DNA from: Bog-473 sp963706555
GTDB lineage: Bacteria > Actinomycetota > Acidimicrobiia > Acidimicrobiales > RAAP-2
Direction of reading: 5' to 3'
NCBI GenBank assembly: GCA_963706555.1
Contig: OY970164.1
Location: forward strand, 1,488,001 to 1,552,000
Length of the DNA: 64,000 nucleotides
Within the stretch, counting starts at the first letter, position 1, and the number at the start of each line of letters is the position of its first letter. This document shows, one piece after another, positions 18,148-26,421 of this stretch. The notes under the pieces are model-generated. The model was given only the letters and a program-made list of their open reading frames with translations. It did not search any database and was not told where the DNA came from. A program made the position numbers and the translations under genes.

Positions 18148-18861
18148 ACTGGTCTCATCCGGACCTGTCCCATCAGGACCGGTCTCATCAGGACTTGTCG
18201 CACCTCCCCTCCAACCCGCGACCCCCGGGCTGACCTCGACGGCGCCGCTCTGCTCGGCCTTCTCCCTTCGCCTGCGGCGGACCGTTAGTACGACGACGAG
18301 GACGGCGATGAGGCCGAGGAGGATGTCAGACGCGATGCCCGAGGCTTTCTCCACCCTGGTGTAGGCGTTGCCGAGGACGTAGCCGAGGAGGCAGAAGGCG
18401 GTTCCCCAGACGATGCCACCGGCCGCATTGGCCGGGAGGAAGACCCGGTAGGGCATCGAGGAGATGCCGGCCAGACCTGGGACGACCGCCCGCAGGAACG
18501 CGGTGAAACGGGACACGAAGACCGCGATCGCACCGCGCCGATTCAGCTGGACGAAGACCACCGCGAGCACCCGTTGCCGTTTGCGCAACAACCGGGTCTG
18601 CATGAGTCGGCGTCCCCACCGCTCGCCGACGAGGTAGCCGACCGAGTCACCGGCGATGGCGCAGGTGACGACGACCACAATGAGGACGACGATGTTGATG
18701 TTGCCCCGGGAGGCAGCCACGCCGCCGATGATCACCGCCGTCTCACCGGGAAAGAAGAAGCCGAGCAAAATGGCAGCTTCGGCGAAGACGAGCGCGCCGA
18801 CGAGCGCATAGGCCTCCACGCCGTGAAGGTTGAGGAGGGGATCGAGCAGGCGGGCGATCAC
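18139..18861 (-). CDS. DedA-family membrane protein
   Basis: A 240-residue DedA/SNARE-associated (VTT domain) protein. The signature is clear: ILLGFFFPGETAVIIGG with the membrane re-entrant Pro-Gly-Glu, FVSRFTAFLRAVVPGLAGISSMP with the functional Arg, and five to six hydrophobic segments. DedA proteins act as proton-linked lipid or undecaprenyl phosphate transporters in several bacteria. The C-terminal tail is odd: GPDET-like units repeated from imperfect 15-bp DNA repeats at 18145-18200, probably an unstructured cytoplasmic tail. Confidence 0.9.
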   Translation of the reverse strand: MIARLLDPLLNLHGVEAYALVGALVFAEAAILLGFFFPGETAVIIGGVAASRGNINIVVLIVVVVTCAIAGDSVGYLVGERWGRRLMQTRLLRKRQRVLAVVFVQLNRRGAIAVFVSRFTAFLRAVVPGLAGISSMPYRVFLPANAAGGIVWGTAFCLLGYVLGNAYTRVEKASGIASDILLGLIAVLVVVLTVRRRRREKAEQSGAVEVSPGVAGWRGGATSPDETGPDGTGPDETSPS

Positions 18862-18918
18862 TGGCGCACCTGCGGCGGCGGTGCCATGTCCGTGCAGCCT
18901 CTCCCGGACAGATGGCTG

Positions 18919-20034
18919 CTAGTTGACGGCGCGCAACGGGTGGTCGCGTGCAGTGAACTGGCGCCAGCGCTTCTCGACATTGGCCATGAACTCCTTGCCG
19001 GTAGCCAGGTGAAGGAGTATGTCCGACTGGCCCTGTGGGCGGGCCAACATCCAACTGTGCCCGCCGGGGACCCATTGCACCGGAGCGCGCGCGATGTCTG
19101 CGAACTCCGTCGCCACCGCCGTGGGCGTGATGCGGTCGAAGCAGCCCCACTCGTTGAGGATCGGGATTTGCTGGGCCACCAGTGCCCGCACCTCGCTGCG
19201 TTGATCGTTCGACATGAGCAGGCTCCCGATGGGCAGCGTCTGGCCGACCGTGCGGACGTTTCGTCGCACTTCGGGCAAGACGGAACGGAAGGTCGAGAAC
19301 ATCCGGCCTATCAAGAGGTCGGGCATGTCACCGACCGCCGCTGCCGCCAGATCGACCATGGGCGCAATGTTGGGGACCAATGGTGCGAGCAGCGAGGAGA
19401 CAACGCCGTGACGCGTCTTCCAGGCCGGCGTGCTCACCCCGTCGCGATAGATGAGCCCCAGCGTGTGCCGCGGATGGTCGTGGGCGAATTGGACGGCGAC
19501 CGCGGCCCCCATCGAATGACCGAGCACCACGAGCGGGCCGGCATCGACGTGGGCGATCACCGCCTTGACCTGATTGGCCAGTATCTCCATCGACACGTCG
19601 TGCCAATCCAGCGAATCGCTCCCCCCGAAACCGGGGAGGCTGGGATTGATGACCCGCCAGCCGAGCTGTTCGGCGAGACGGGCGCTCTCGCGCCAGTACA
19701 TGCCGCCTCCGGCGAAGTAGCCGTGGATGTTCACGGCCCAGATGGGTGGGCTGCCGGGTCCGTCGGGCCCGTGCGCCCCGACGTTGTCGGACACCGCGAA
19801 TTGCAACAGGCGTCCTTCCACGCGAAGGGAACCGGGCACCATGCGGATCGTCGGGGTCTTGCGTACCTTGTGGACGTACTGATCCCGGACGACGCCCAGG
19901 CCGAGCGGAGGACGGCCGGCATCGGACAGCTCGACGGGGGAGGGCCCGTCGGACGGCGCCATGATCGCACCTGAGATTTGCAACCTGTCGACCTTGTCGG
20001 GTGCTGCCTTGCCTTTTGGAAATCCCAAACCCAT
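18919..20034 (-). CDS. Alpha/beta hydrolase
   Basis: An alpha/beta hydrolase of up to 371 residues. The nucleophile elbow is GHSMGAAVAV; the preceding NIHGYFAGGGMYW loop forms the oxyanion hole; NEWGCFDRITP holds the likely acid; and the catalytic His is in VPGGHSWMLA. A cap domain rich in hydrophobic residues lies between the elbow and the acid. Two starts are possible: ATG at 20034 with GAGGT eight bases upstream, or ATG at 19962 with AGGTG five bases upstream, which would remove 24 residues. Substrate unknown. Divergent from the amidohydrolase at 20188. Confidence 0.85.
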   Translation of the reverse strand: MGLGFPKGKAAPDKVDRLQISGAIMAPSDGPSPVELSDAGRPPLGLGVVRDQYVHKVRKTPTIRMVPGSLRVEGRLLQFAVSDNVGAHGPDGPGSPPIWAVNIHGYFAGGGMYWRESARLAEQLGWRVINPSLPGFGGSDSLDWHDVSMEILANQVKAVIAHVDAGPLVVLGHSMGAAVAVQFAHDHPRHTLGLIYRDGVSTPAWKTRHGVVSSLLAPLVPNIAPMVDLAAAAVGDMPDLLIGRMFSTFRSVLPEVRRNVRTVGQTLPIGSLLMSNDQRSEVRALVAQQIPILNEWGCFDRITPTAVATEFADIARAPVQWVPGGHSWMLARPQGQSDILLHLATGKEFMANVEKRWRQFTARDHPLRAVN

Positions 20035-20187
20035 GTGTGGCTACCTCGGTCACACGCCGTCGTTGGCGCCGAAATCGTGTTCCGCAGGAGAAAGTCCGCC
20101 TCTCCCGCTCCACCGTACCCGACCCGGGTTATCGGCCCACCACCCCATGGACGTGCACGAAGGCGTCAAGGCTGCGACGATGGTGCC

Positions 20188-21855
20188 ATGAGCGCTGACG
20201 TAGTCATTCGGGGTGGGACGGTCATCGACGGGACAGGATCTCCCGGTCATGTGGCCGACGTGGCTGTCACCGACGGCAAGATCTCCGAGATAGGCACGGG
20301 GCTCAGCGGGTCCCGCGTGCTCGATGCGACGGGTCAGGTGGTCACGCCCGGGTTCATCGACATCCACACGCACTATGACGCCCAGGTCTTCTGGGACCCA
20401 TCGTTGACGCCATCGTCGTTTCACGGTGTGACGACGGTGGTGGCGGGAAACTGCGGCTTCTCCATCGCACCGGTGCGGCCCGATGGCGTCGCCCTCCTGG
20501 GGCGCACGCTGCAGCACGTCGAGGACATGAGTTTCGACACGTTGTCGGTTGGCGTGCCGTGGGACGAGTTCGAGACCTTCACCCAATACCTCGACGCGGT
20601 GGAACGTCGCGGCACGGCCCTGAACTTCTCCTGTTATGTGGGCCACACGGCGGTGCGCATGTACGTGATGGGCGACGACGCGTACGAGCGTGCCGCGACG
20701 CCCGAGGAGATGGCGCGGATGCAGGAGGTGGTGGCCGATGCCATGGCCGGTGGCGCCATCGGCTTCGCGTCGAGCGCATCGCCGACACACAGCGGTGACA
20801 GCGGCCGTCCCGTCCCCTCGCGTGTCGGGGACCTGCAGGAGCTCCGCGCTCTGCTGCAGCCGTTGCGCCACGGATCGCGCGGAGTGGTGGCGTTGCTCCC
20901 CGGTGGGGTCATCTCACACGACGAAGTGTTCGAGCTCCAGCGTGAGATCGGCCGGCCGTTCACCTGGACGGCGCTGCTCACCGTGCGGGACTACCCGTAT
21001 CACGAGAAGGTGATGGCGGACCATGACGCGGCCTGGGCCGAGGGCATCGAAGTCTGGCCGCAGGTCTCGTGTCGCCCGTTGGTCTTCCAGATGAACCTCT
21101 TGGAGCCCTTCACGCTGAACATGCGCTCGATGTTCGCCGCGTTGATGGGGAAGTCGAAGGAGGAGCGGATCGCCGCGTACCGTGATCCGGCATGGCGTGA
21201 GAAGGCACTGGCCGAGGCAGGCGGGGCCGGGGGGGCCATTCCGGTCAATTGGGCGAACATCGCGGTCGCCACGTCGGAGTCCCACCCCGATCTGAACGAC
21301 AAGCCGGTGGTTGCGCTGGCCGAGGAGCGGGGTTGCTCTCCCCTCGATGTCGTGCTCGACATCTCCCTGGACGACGACCTCGAAGCGCGCTTCTGGTCGG
21401 TGTTGGCCAACAACGACCAAGAAGGCATCGCGTGGCTACTGCCGCGGGACAACGTGCTGTTCGGCCTGGCGGACTCGGGGGCGCACGTCTCCCAGTTGTG
21501 TGACGCCTGCTTCTCGACCGATCTGCTCGGGAACTGGGTGCGCGGGCGCGGGGTCATGCCACTCGAACGGGCCATTTACAAGTTGACCGGTGAGCCGGCG
21601 CAGGTCTACGGGTTGGCGGACCGGGGTACCGTGAGCGTCGGCAAGGCGGCCGACATCTGCGTGTTCGATCCGGAGACGATCGCTCCGGGCCCGCTGCGGC
21701 GGATCTACGACTTCCCGGCCCACGGCGAGCGCCTGACGGCTGACGCGCCGGTCGGTGTCACGCACACGTTGGTCAACGGCGTGCCGATCCGGGTGGACGG
21801 CGTTTCGAGCGACGAGGGCCTGGCGGCGCGGCCCGGTGAGGTCCTGCGCCGCTGA
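20188..21855 (+). CDS. N-acyl-D-amino-acid deacylase-type amidohydrolase
   Basis: A 555-residue metal-dependent amidohydrolase of the D-aminoacylase group. The N-terminal beta-sandwich strand VVIRGGTVIDGTG and the metal-binding FIDIHTHYDAQVFWDP motif are diagnostic; the late metal Asp sits in LADSGAHVSQL. A C-terminal strand-rich part (ADICVFDPETI) completes the sandwich. The ATG at 20188 was chosen since its product starts with the family N terminus. It is a clear paralogue of the gene at 59473. Substrate could be an N-acyl-D-amino acid or another amide; this is not resolvable here. It stands alone between divergent and convergent neighbours. Confidence 0.88.
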   Translation: MSADVVIRGGTVIDGTGSPGHVADVAVTDGKISEIGTGLSGSRVLDATGQVVTPGFIDIHTHYDAQVFWDPSLTPSSFHGVTTVVAGNCGFSIAPVRPDGVALLGRTLQHVEDMSFDTLSVGVPWDEFETFTQYLDAVERRGTALNFSCYVGHTAVRMYVMGDDAYERAATPEEMARMQEVVADAMAGGAIGFASSASPTHSGDSGRPVPSRVGDLQELRALLQPLRHGSRGVVALLPGGVISHDEVFELQREIGRPFTWTALLTVRDYPYHEKVMADHDAAWAEGIEVWPQVSCRPLVFQMNLLEPFTLNMRSMFAALMGKSKEERIAAYRDPAWREKALAEAGGAGGAIPVNWANIAVATSESHPDLNDKPVVALAEERGCSPLDVVLDISLDDDLEARFWSVLANNDQEGIAWLLPRDNVLFGLADSGAHVSQLCDACFSTDLLGNWVRGRGVMPLERAIYKLTGEPAQVYGLADRGTVSVGKAADICVFDPETIAPGPLRRIYDFPAHGERLTADAPVGVTHTLVNGVPIRVDGVSSDEGLAARPGEVLRR

Positions 21856-21883
21856 GAGTCTGCGCCGCAGAGAGTGGCGGCTA

Positions 21884-22684
21884 CTACGTGACGTCGCGGC
21901 GGACCGTGGTGAAGTAACCGAGGACCAAGGGGACGATGCCCCACGCGAGCATGATCAGGCCACCCTGCCACCACGACAACAGCCGCGAGGTGGCGTCGTG
22001 GTTCCCGCCGAGCCCGCCCCGGGCGAGTGAACCGGCCAAGGACGCCGCCGCAGAGGACGGGAGCCAGTTCAGGTCGTAGTGGAAGATGCCCCGGGCGAGG
22101 AGGACGAGGATCGGTTCGAGAATGAAGGTCCCGCCGATAGCGAGAAGGATGCCGGCGACCTGGTTCTTCACCAGTGTTCCGAAACCGAGGCCGAAGAACC
22201 CGAGGAGAATGGTGGCGGCGACCAGCCCGGGCACCACGGCTCCGAGCTGATTGGTCACCTGTGACGTGGCGCCACCGAGCGCGGCATTCCAGGGCAGCCC
22301 GACGGCGGCCACCGTCACCAGGGAGAGGACGGCGATCAGCAGGCACCACCAGGCTGTGACGACAATTTTGGCGCCGAGGACCCGGCCTCGCCGAGGGGTG
22401 AGGACGAGGGTGGACGTCATCGTCTTGTGCCGGTATTCGCTGGTGATGCAGATGACGCCGAGCACGGGGGCGAGAAAGGTGATCCCGAAATACCCGGCGC
22501 CCAGGAGCTGGCGCCGGTCGTTGAGCGTTTGCACGAAGGAGAAGGTGTGGCCCGGGGAGCCTCCGGCGTTGGCGAAGACCGCCAGGACGAACAGCGCGGT
22601 CAACGGGAGGACTAACCCGAAGCACACCCAGATGCCGGGCATCGTGCGCATCTTGAGCAGTTCGGACCGAATGGTGTTGATCAT
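21884..22684 (-). CDS. ABC-2 type transporter permease
   Basis: A 266-residue membrane component of an ABC exporter. It opens with MINTIRSELLKMRTMPG, the standard start of ABC-2 permeases, and has six hydrophobic segments, with CITSEYRHKTMTSTLVLTPRRG between helices 2 and 3 as in this family. The start at 22684 overlaps the ATPase stop by four bases (ATGA), so the two are translationally coupled. Substrate is unknown; this type of two-gene system is widespread in actinobacteria, often for antibiotics or lipids. The permease itself is intact, in contrast to its partner. Confidence 0.88.
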   Translation of the reverse strand: MINTIRSELLKMRTMPGIWVCFGLVLPLTALFVLAVFANAGGSPGHTFSFVQTLNDRRQLLGAGYFGITFLAPVLGVICITSEYRHKTMTSTLVLTPRRGRVLGAKIVVTAWWCLLIAVLSLVTVAAVGLPWNAALGGATSQVTNQLGAVVPGLVAATILLGFFGLGFGTLVKNQVAGILLAIGGTFILEPILVLLARGIFHYDLNWLPSSAAASLAGSLARGGLGGNHDATSRLLSWWQGGLIMLAWGIVPLVLGYFTTVRRDVT

Positions 22685-23621
22685 GCCGGCGGCGCCATAT
22701 CGCCGAAGCCGAGGCCCGACGTGAGGGAGAGGAAGATCGCCTCGAGGTCGGCACCCTGATTGGTGAGCTCGTAGAGGACGATCTGGTTGCTGGCCAGAAG
22801 TGGTCCGAGTTGCTCGGGTGACATACCGTCGATGGCGACCAGGTCCTGGGAGAGGCGGCGGAAGCGGACATGGGCCTCGGTGAGCACCGCGCAGAGGCGA
22901 TCCGCTTCGGGAGTTCTTGCGTGCATGGAGGCTTCGGTGATGCCCGAGGTGATCGATTCCAACGTCCCCTGGGCCCGGAGCTTGCCCTGGGAGACGATGA
23001 CGGCGTTGTCGATGGTCTGGGCCATTTCCGCCAGGAGGTGCGACGACACGAGAATGGTGCGGCCCTCCCCGGCCAGGTAGCGCATCAGGTCCCGCAACCA
23101 TGCGATGCCCTGCGGGTCGAGGCCGTTGGACGGCTCGTCGAGGATCAGGACGTCGGGATCCCCGACCAGTGCGCTCGCCAGCTCCAGTCGCTGGCGCATG
23201 CCCATGGAGAAGCCGCCGATCTTGCGCTTGGCGTCCGCCGTCAAGCCGACGAGGTCGAGCACCACGTCGGCACGGGCCTCGTCGTGGCCGCCGGCCCGCG
23301 CAACCATGCGCAAGTGGGTGCGGGCCCGGCGCGCCGGGTGGAAGCTGGTCGCCTCCAACACTGCCCCGACGGTGCCGGAGGGGTTGGGCAATTCGCGGAA
23401 GAGCTGACCGCCCACCGTGGCCCGCCCCGCATTCGGTGCCACCAGCCCGAGCAGCATCCGCAGCGTGGTGGTCTTGCCCGAGCCGTTGGGCCGAGAAAAC
23501 CGGTGACCCGACCCGGCTCGACCGTGAAGTCGAGGTGGTCGACGGCCAGGACCGTCCCGAAGTGCTTGGTCAGGCCCGAGATCTCGATGGGCAGGCCGCG
23601 CGTCGTTTGGCCCGTGGACAT
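22681..23621 (-). pseudogene. ABC transporter ATP-binding protein, frameshifted in Walker A
   Basis: The ATPase of the exporter is split into two frames. From the ATG at 23621 the frame reads a normal start (IEISGLTKHFGTVLAVDHLDF), then GFLGP and loses sense. From the next codon the other frame gives the rest: NGSGKTTTLRMLLGL, the GFSMGMRQRLELA signature, Walker B VLILDEP and the SSHLLAEM switch His. The frames join at 23487-23490 if one G is missing from GGG (plus strand), restoring GPNGSGKT. All other motifs are intact, so a single-base sequencing error is a fair explanation. If real, the protein cannot bind ATP and the exporter is dead. Confidence 0.88.
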
Positions 23622-23780
23622 CGCAGCGACGTTAGTCGTCGGGTCAGGCGGCGTCCGGCCGCGGCCCCCGGGGACGCACGTGTCGGGTTCGGGCCAGAAT
23701 GCCGCGATTGTCCGGCGGCCGGGGGCGAACGATACTGACGACGCGACAACGCCTGAGTTGTCGAGCGGGAGGGATGTGCA

Positions 23781-24932
23781 ATGAAAACGCGTGCGGTGGT
23801 CTGTTCCGGAGTGAACGAGCCGTGGAAGACGGAAGAGGTCGACATCGATCCACCGGCCAACCGTGAAGTAAGGGTGAAGATGGCCTACTCGGGGATGTGC
23901 CACTCCGACGAGCACCTGCGGACGGGCGACATCAGCGCCCCACCCGAGGTGCTCGAACTGATCGGTATCCCTTCGATGTTCCCCGTCGTCGGCGGGCACG
24001 AAGGGTCGGGCGTCGTGACCGAGGTGGGGACCAATGTGACCCAGGTCGCGCTCGGTGATCACGTCGCGGTGTCGTTCATCCCATCGTGTGGAACCTGTCA
24101 CTGGTGCGCCTCGGGCCGGCAGAACCTGTGCGACCTCGGCGCGACGACGTTGGGCGGCGGCATGATCAGCGACGGGACCTACCGTTATCACCTCGGTGGC
24201 GCGAACGTGAACCGGATGTGCCAGCTCGGGACCTTCGCCGACGAGATGGTGTGCCACGAGAATTCGTTGGTGCGCATCGAGCCGTACGCCAACATGAAAG
24301 CGGCGGCGCTCATCAGCTGCGGGATCTCCACCGGTTTCGGCTCGGCGGTCGACCGGGCCAAGGTCAAGCCCGGTGAGACCGTGGTCGTGGTCGGCTGCGG
24401 TGGTGTCGGGTCAGGAGCGATCCAGGGAGCGCGTCTTGCGGGCGCGCGCACCATCATCGCGGTGGACCCGGTCCCCTTCAAGCTGGAGAAGGCCAAGGAG
24501 ATCGGAGCCACCCACACTGCGCCCTCGCTGCTCGATGCGCAATTCATGCTGCCCGAGTTGACGAAAGGCCGCAACGCCGACGTCGTCATCCTGACCCCGG
24601 GAGTGCTCAAGGGCGATCTCATCGGATCGGCGTGCGCGCTCGGGTCGAAGGACGCCCGGATCGTGGTGACGGCGATCGCGCGGTTCGACCAGATGGACGT
24701 CCAGTTGAACCTCTTCAACCTCGCCATGTACAACCAGGCACTCCTCGGCACCGTGTTCGGTTCGGCCAGTCCCCGGGTCCAGATTCCCAATCTGCTCAAT
24801 CTCTACGAGGACGGCCTGCTCAAGATCGACGAGATCATTGCGCAGGAGTACACCTTGGACCAGGTGCAGCAGGGGTACGACGACCAGGCGGCCGGGACGA
24901 TTATCCGGGGTGTGGTCAAGTTCGACGCCTAG
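23781..24932 (+). CDS. NDMA-dependent (mycofactocin-linked) zinc alcohol dehydrogenase
   Basis: A 383-residue zinc alcohol dehydrogenase. Catalytic zinc ligands start in SGMCHSDEH and GGHEGSG; the structural zinc motif is CGTCHWCASGRQNLC. The nucleotide fold shows as VVVGCGGVGSGAIQGARLAGA. It matches the actinobacterial group described as nicotinoprotein alcohol dehydrogenases that keep NAD(H) bound and need an artificial acceptor (NDMA) in vitro, with mycofactocin as the proposed natural acceptor. The location beside mftD fits. It converges with mftD with 11 bases between stops. Confidence 0.92.
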   Translation: MKTRAVVCSGVNEPWKTEEVDIDPPANREVRVKMAYSGMCHSDEHLRTGDISAPPEVLELIGIPSMFPVVGGHEGSGVVTEVGTNVTQVALGDHVAVSFIPSCGTCHWCASGRQNLCDLGATTLGGGMISDGTYRYHLGGANVNRMCQLGTFADEMVCHENSLVRIEPYANMKAAALISCGISTGFGSAVDRAKVKPGETVVVVGCGGVGSGAIQGARLAGARTIIAVDPVPFKLEKAKEIGATHTAPSLLDAQFMLPELTKGRNADVVILTPGVLKGDLIGSACALGSKDARIVVTAIARFDQMDVQLNLFNLAMYNQALLGTVFGSASPRVQIPNLLNLYEDGLLKIDEIIAQEYTLDQVQQGYDDQAAGTIIRGVVKFDA

Positions 24933-24953
24933 CGGCGTAGGCCCTACGGCGTC
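24924..24953. terminator. Possible bidirectional hairpin between convergent genes
   Basis: GACGCC (24924-24929) pairs with GGCGTC (24948-24953), and inside it CGTAG (24936-24940) pairs with CTACG (24944-24948). The two stems share a base, so they are alternatives. It lies across the junction of the convergent alcohol dehydrogenase and mftD. No T-run is present. Confidence 0.35.
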
Positions 24954-26122
24954 GCTCCGAGGCGGCGGCTGAATCCGGGCGGAATGATCAGGTCGTCCGC
25001 GCTGAGGTCGTGGATGGAACCGTGTCCAAGGCCGAGGAGCGCCGACTCAATGCCGCTCCGCAAGATGTCCAGCACATTCTCCACCCCGGCCTGCCCGTTG
25101 GCGGCCAAGCCCCAGAGGTACGCCCGTCCGATCATCACGGCCTGTGCGCCGAGCGCCAGCGCCTTGATCACGTCGCTGCCGCGCCGGATCCCGCCGTCGA
25201 GAAGTACTTCGACCTGATCGCCGACGGTCTGGGCGATCGGCTGCAGGGCGCGAATGGTGGCGGGCGTGCCGTCGAGGTTGTTCCCGCCGTGGTTGGACAC
25301 CGAGATCGCGGTGACGCCGGCGTCAACCGCCCGCTTCGCATCATCGATGCGAGAGACGCCTTTGAGCATGAACGGCCCGTCCCATTGCTTGCGCAGCCAG
25401 GCCACGTCCTCCCAACTCGGCGGCGGTGTCTGCATCCAGGCTCCGTACGCACCGAAGAACGTGGGCCCCGTTTCCCCCTTCTTGCCCATGTTCGGTGCGG
25501 TGAGATCGGGCAACTTCCCGGACTTGGCGAAGTCGTACAACCACCGGGGGCGCGTCAATGCTTCAGGCGCGAAGCGCGCCATCGACTTGACGTCGAGCGT
25601 TTCGGGGATGACCGGGCTGCCCCAGTCGCGTCCGTGTGAGAACGACCAGTCCAAGGTGGCGATCAACCCGACTGCACCGGCCGCGCGTGCCCGCTCGATC
25701 CGCTGGAGGACATCGTCGCGCGCGCCCACCCAGTAGACCTGGAAGAAGGTCTGAGGGTTGGCGGCGACCACCTCTTCGACCGCTTTGCTGGCGAACGAGC
25801 TCAATCCCATGGCCGTGCCGCGGGCGGCTGCGGCACGGGCGACGGCGACCTCGCCATCGGGGTGCACCGCCTGCACGCCGGTGGGCGAGATCAGTACCGG
25901 GAACGAAATGGTCTGACCCATGACCGTTGTGGAGAGGTCCCGGCTTGCCGGCGATCCCGCCACGTGGGGAGCGAATCCCAGTTCGGCGTAGGCGGCAATG
26001 TTGTCCTCCACCGTGATGCCCTTTTCAGACCCGGCCACCAGCGCGGCGTAGACGGACTTGGGCAGGCGCTTCTTCGCGCGGCGCTGGGCCTCCAGAACCG
26101 TCTCGAACCATTCGTTGCTCAT
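24944..26122 (-). CDS. mftD: Pre-mycofactocin synthase (FMN-dependent)
   Basis: A 392-residue FMN-dependent alpha-hydroxy-acid dehydrogenase homologue. In mycofactocin assembly MftD oxidatively deaminates the cyclised Val-Tyr core (AHDP) to pre-mycofactocin. Family features are ISPTGVQAVHPDGE for the FMN loop, SVSNHGGNNLDGTPA with the active-site His/Gly, and LLDGGIRRGSDVIKALALGAQAVMIGR for phosphate binding. The motif variants match the MftD subgroup rather than lactate oxidases. Unlike the common mftABCDEF order, mftD is here on the opposite strand to mftABC, downstream of mftF. Confidence 0.93.
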   Translation of the reverse strand: MSNEWFETVLEAQRRAKKRLPKSVYAALVAGSEKGITVEDNIAAYAELGFAPHVAGSPASRDLSTTVMGQTISFPVLISPTGVQAVHPDGEVAVARAAAARGTAMGLSSFASKAVEEVVAANPQTFFQVYWVGARDDVLQRIERARAAGAVGLIATLDWSFSHGRDWGSPVIPETLDVKSMARFAPEALTRPRWLYDFAKSGKLPDLTAPNMGKKGETGPTFFGAYGAWMQTPPPSWEDVAWLRKQWDGPFMLKGVSRIDDAKRAVDAGVTAISVSNHGGNNLDGTPATIRALQPIAQTVGDQVEVLLDGGIRRGSDVIKALALGAQAVMIGRAYLWGLAANGQAGVENVLDILRSGIESALLGLGHGSIHDLSADDLIIPPGFSRRLGATP

Positions 26123-26218
26123 ATCGACCCTCTCGTGAAGCTCCTGGCCTGTCCCACGGGCACGCCTGACATCGCAGCGTGAACCCGAGAGATTAGGCCC
26201 GCAGGGGGTTCCCCCCGC

Positions 26219-26404
26219 TCACGCGCCTTCTTCCCCGGTGAAGTGCTCGGCTGGGGTCAACTCCTGCGCCACGCTGTAGCCGCCGGGCCGTGGGTGGTGC
26301 AGAGCCCACTTCGTCGCTTCCTCGAGGGAGGCGAACGGCCCGACGATGTGCTCCGGCGCCGAGTTGGCGGGGCCCTGCAGGACAACGGCAGCCACGGTCT
26401 CCAA
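26219..26404 (-). CDS. Small hypothetical protein between mftF and mftD
   Basis: A short frame of 61 codons from a TTG at 26404, or 58 from a GTG at 26395, ending at 26219. The peptide has a plausible folded composition, with strand-like AAVVLQG, then IVGPFASLEEATKWALHH and YSVAQELTP, which resembles a small alpha/beta SPOR-like or ligand-sensing unit rather than random translation. It lies 17 bases after the mftF stop and 96 before mftD, all on the minus strand, so it may be co-transcribed. No Shine-Dalgarno decides the start. No homologue comes to mind. Confidence 0.45.
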   Translation of the reverse strand: METVAAVVLQGPANSAPEHIVGPFASLEEATKWALHHPRPGGYSVAQELTPAEHFTGEEGA

Positions 26405-26421
26405 AGTACTGGCTCTCGCCC

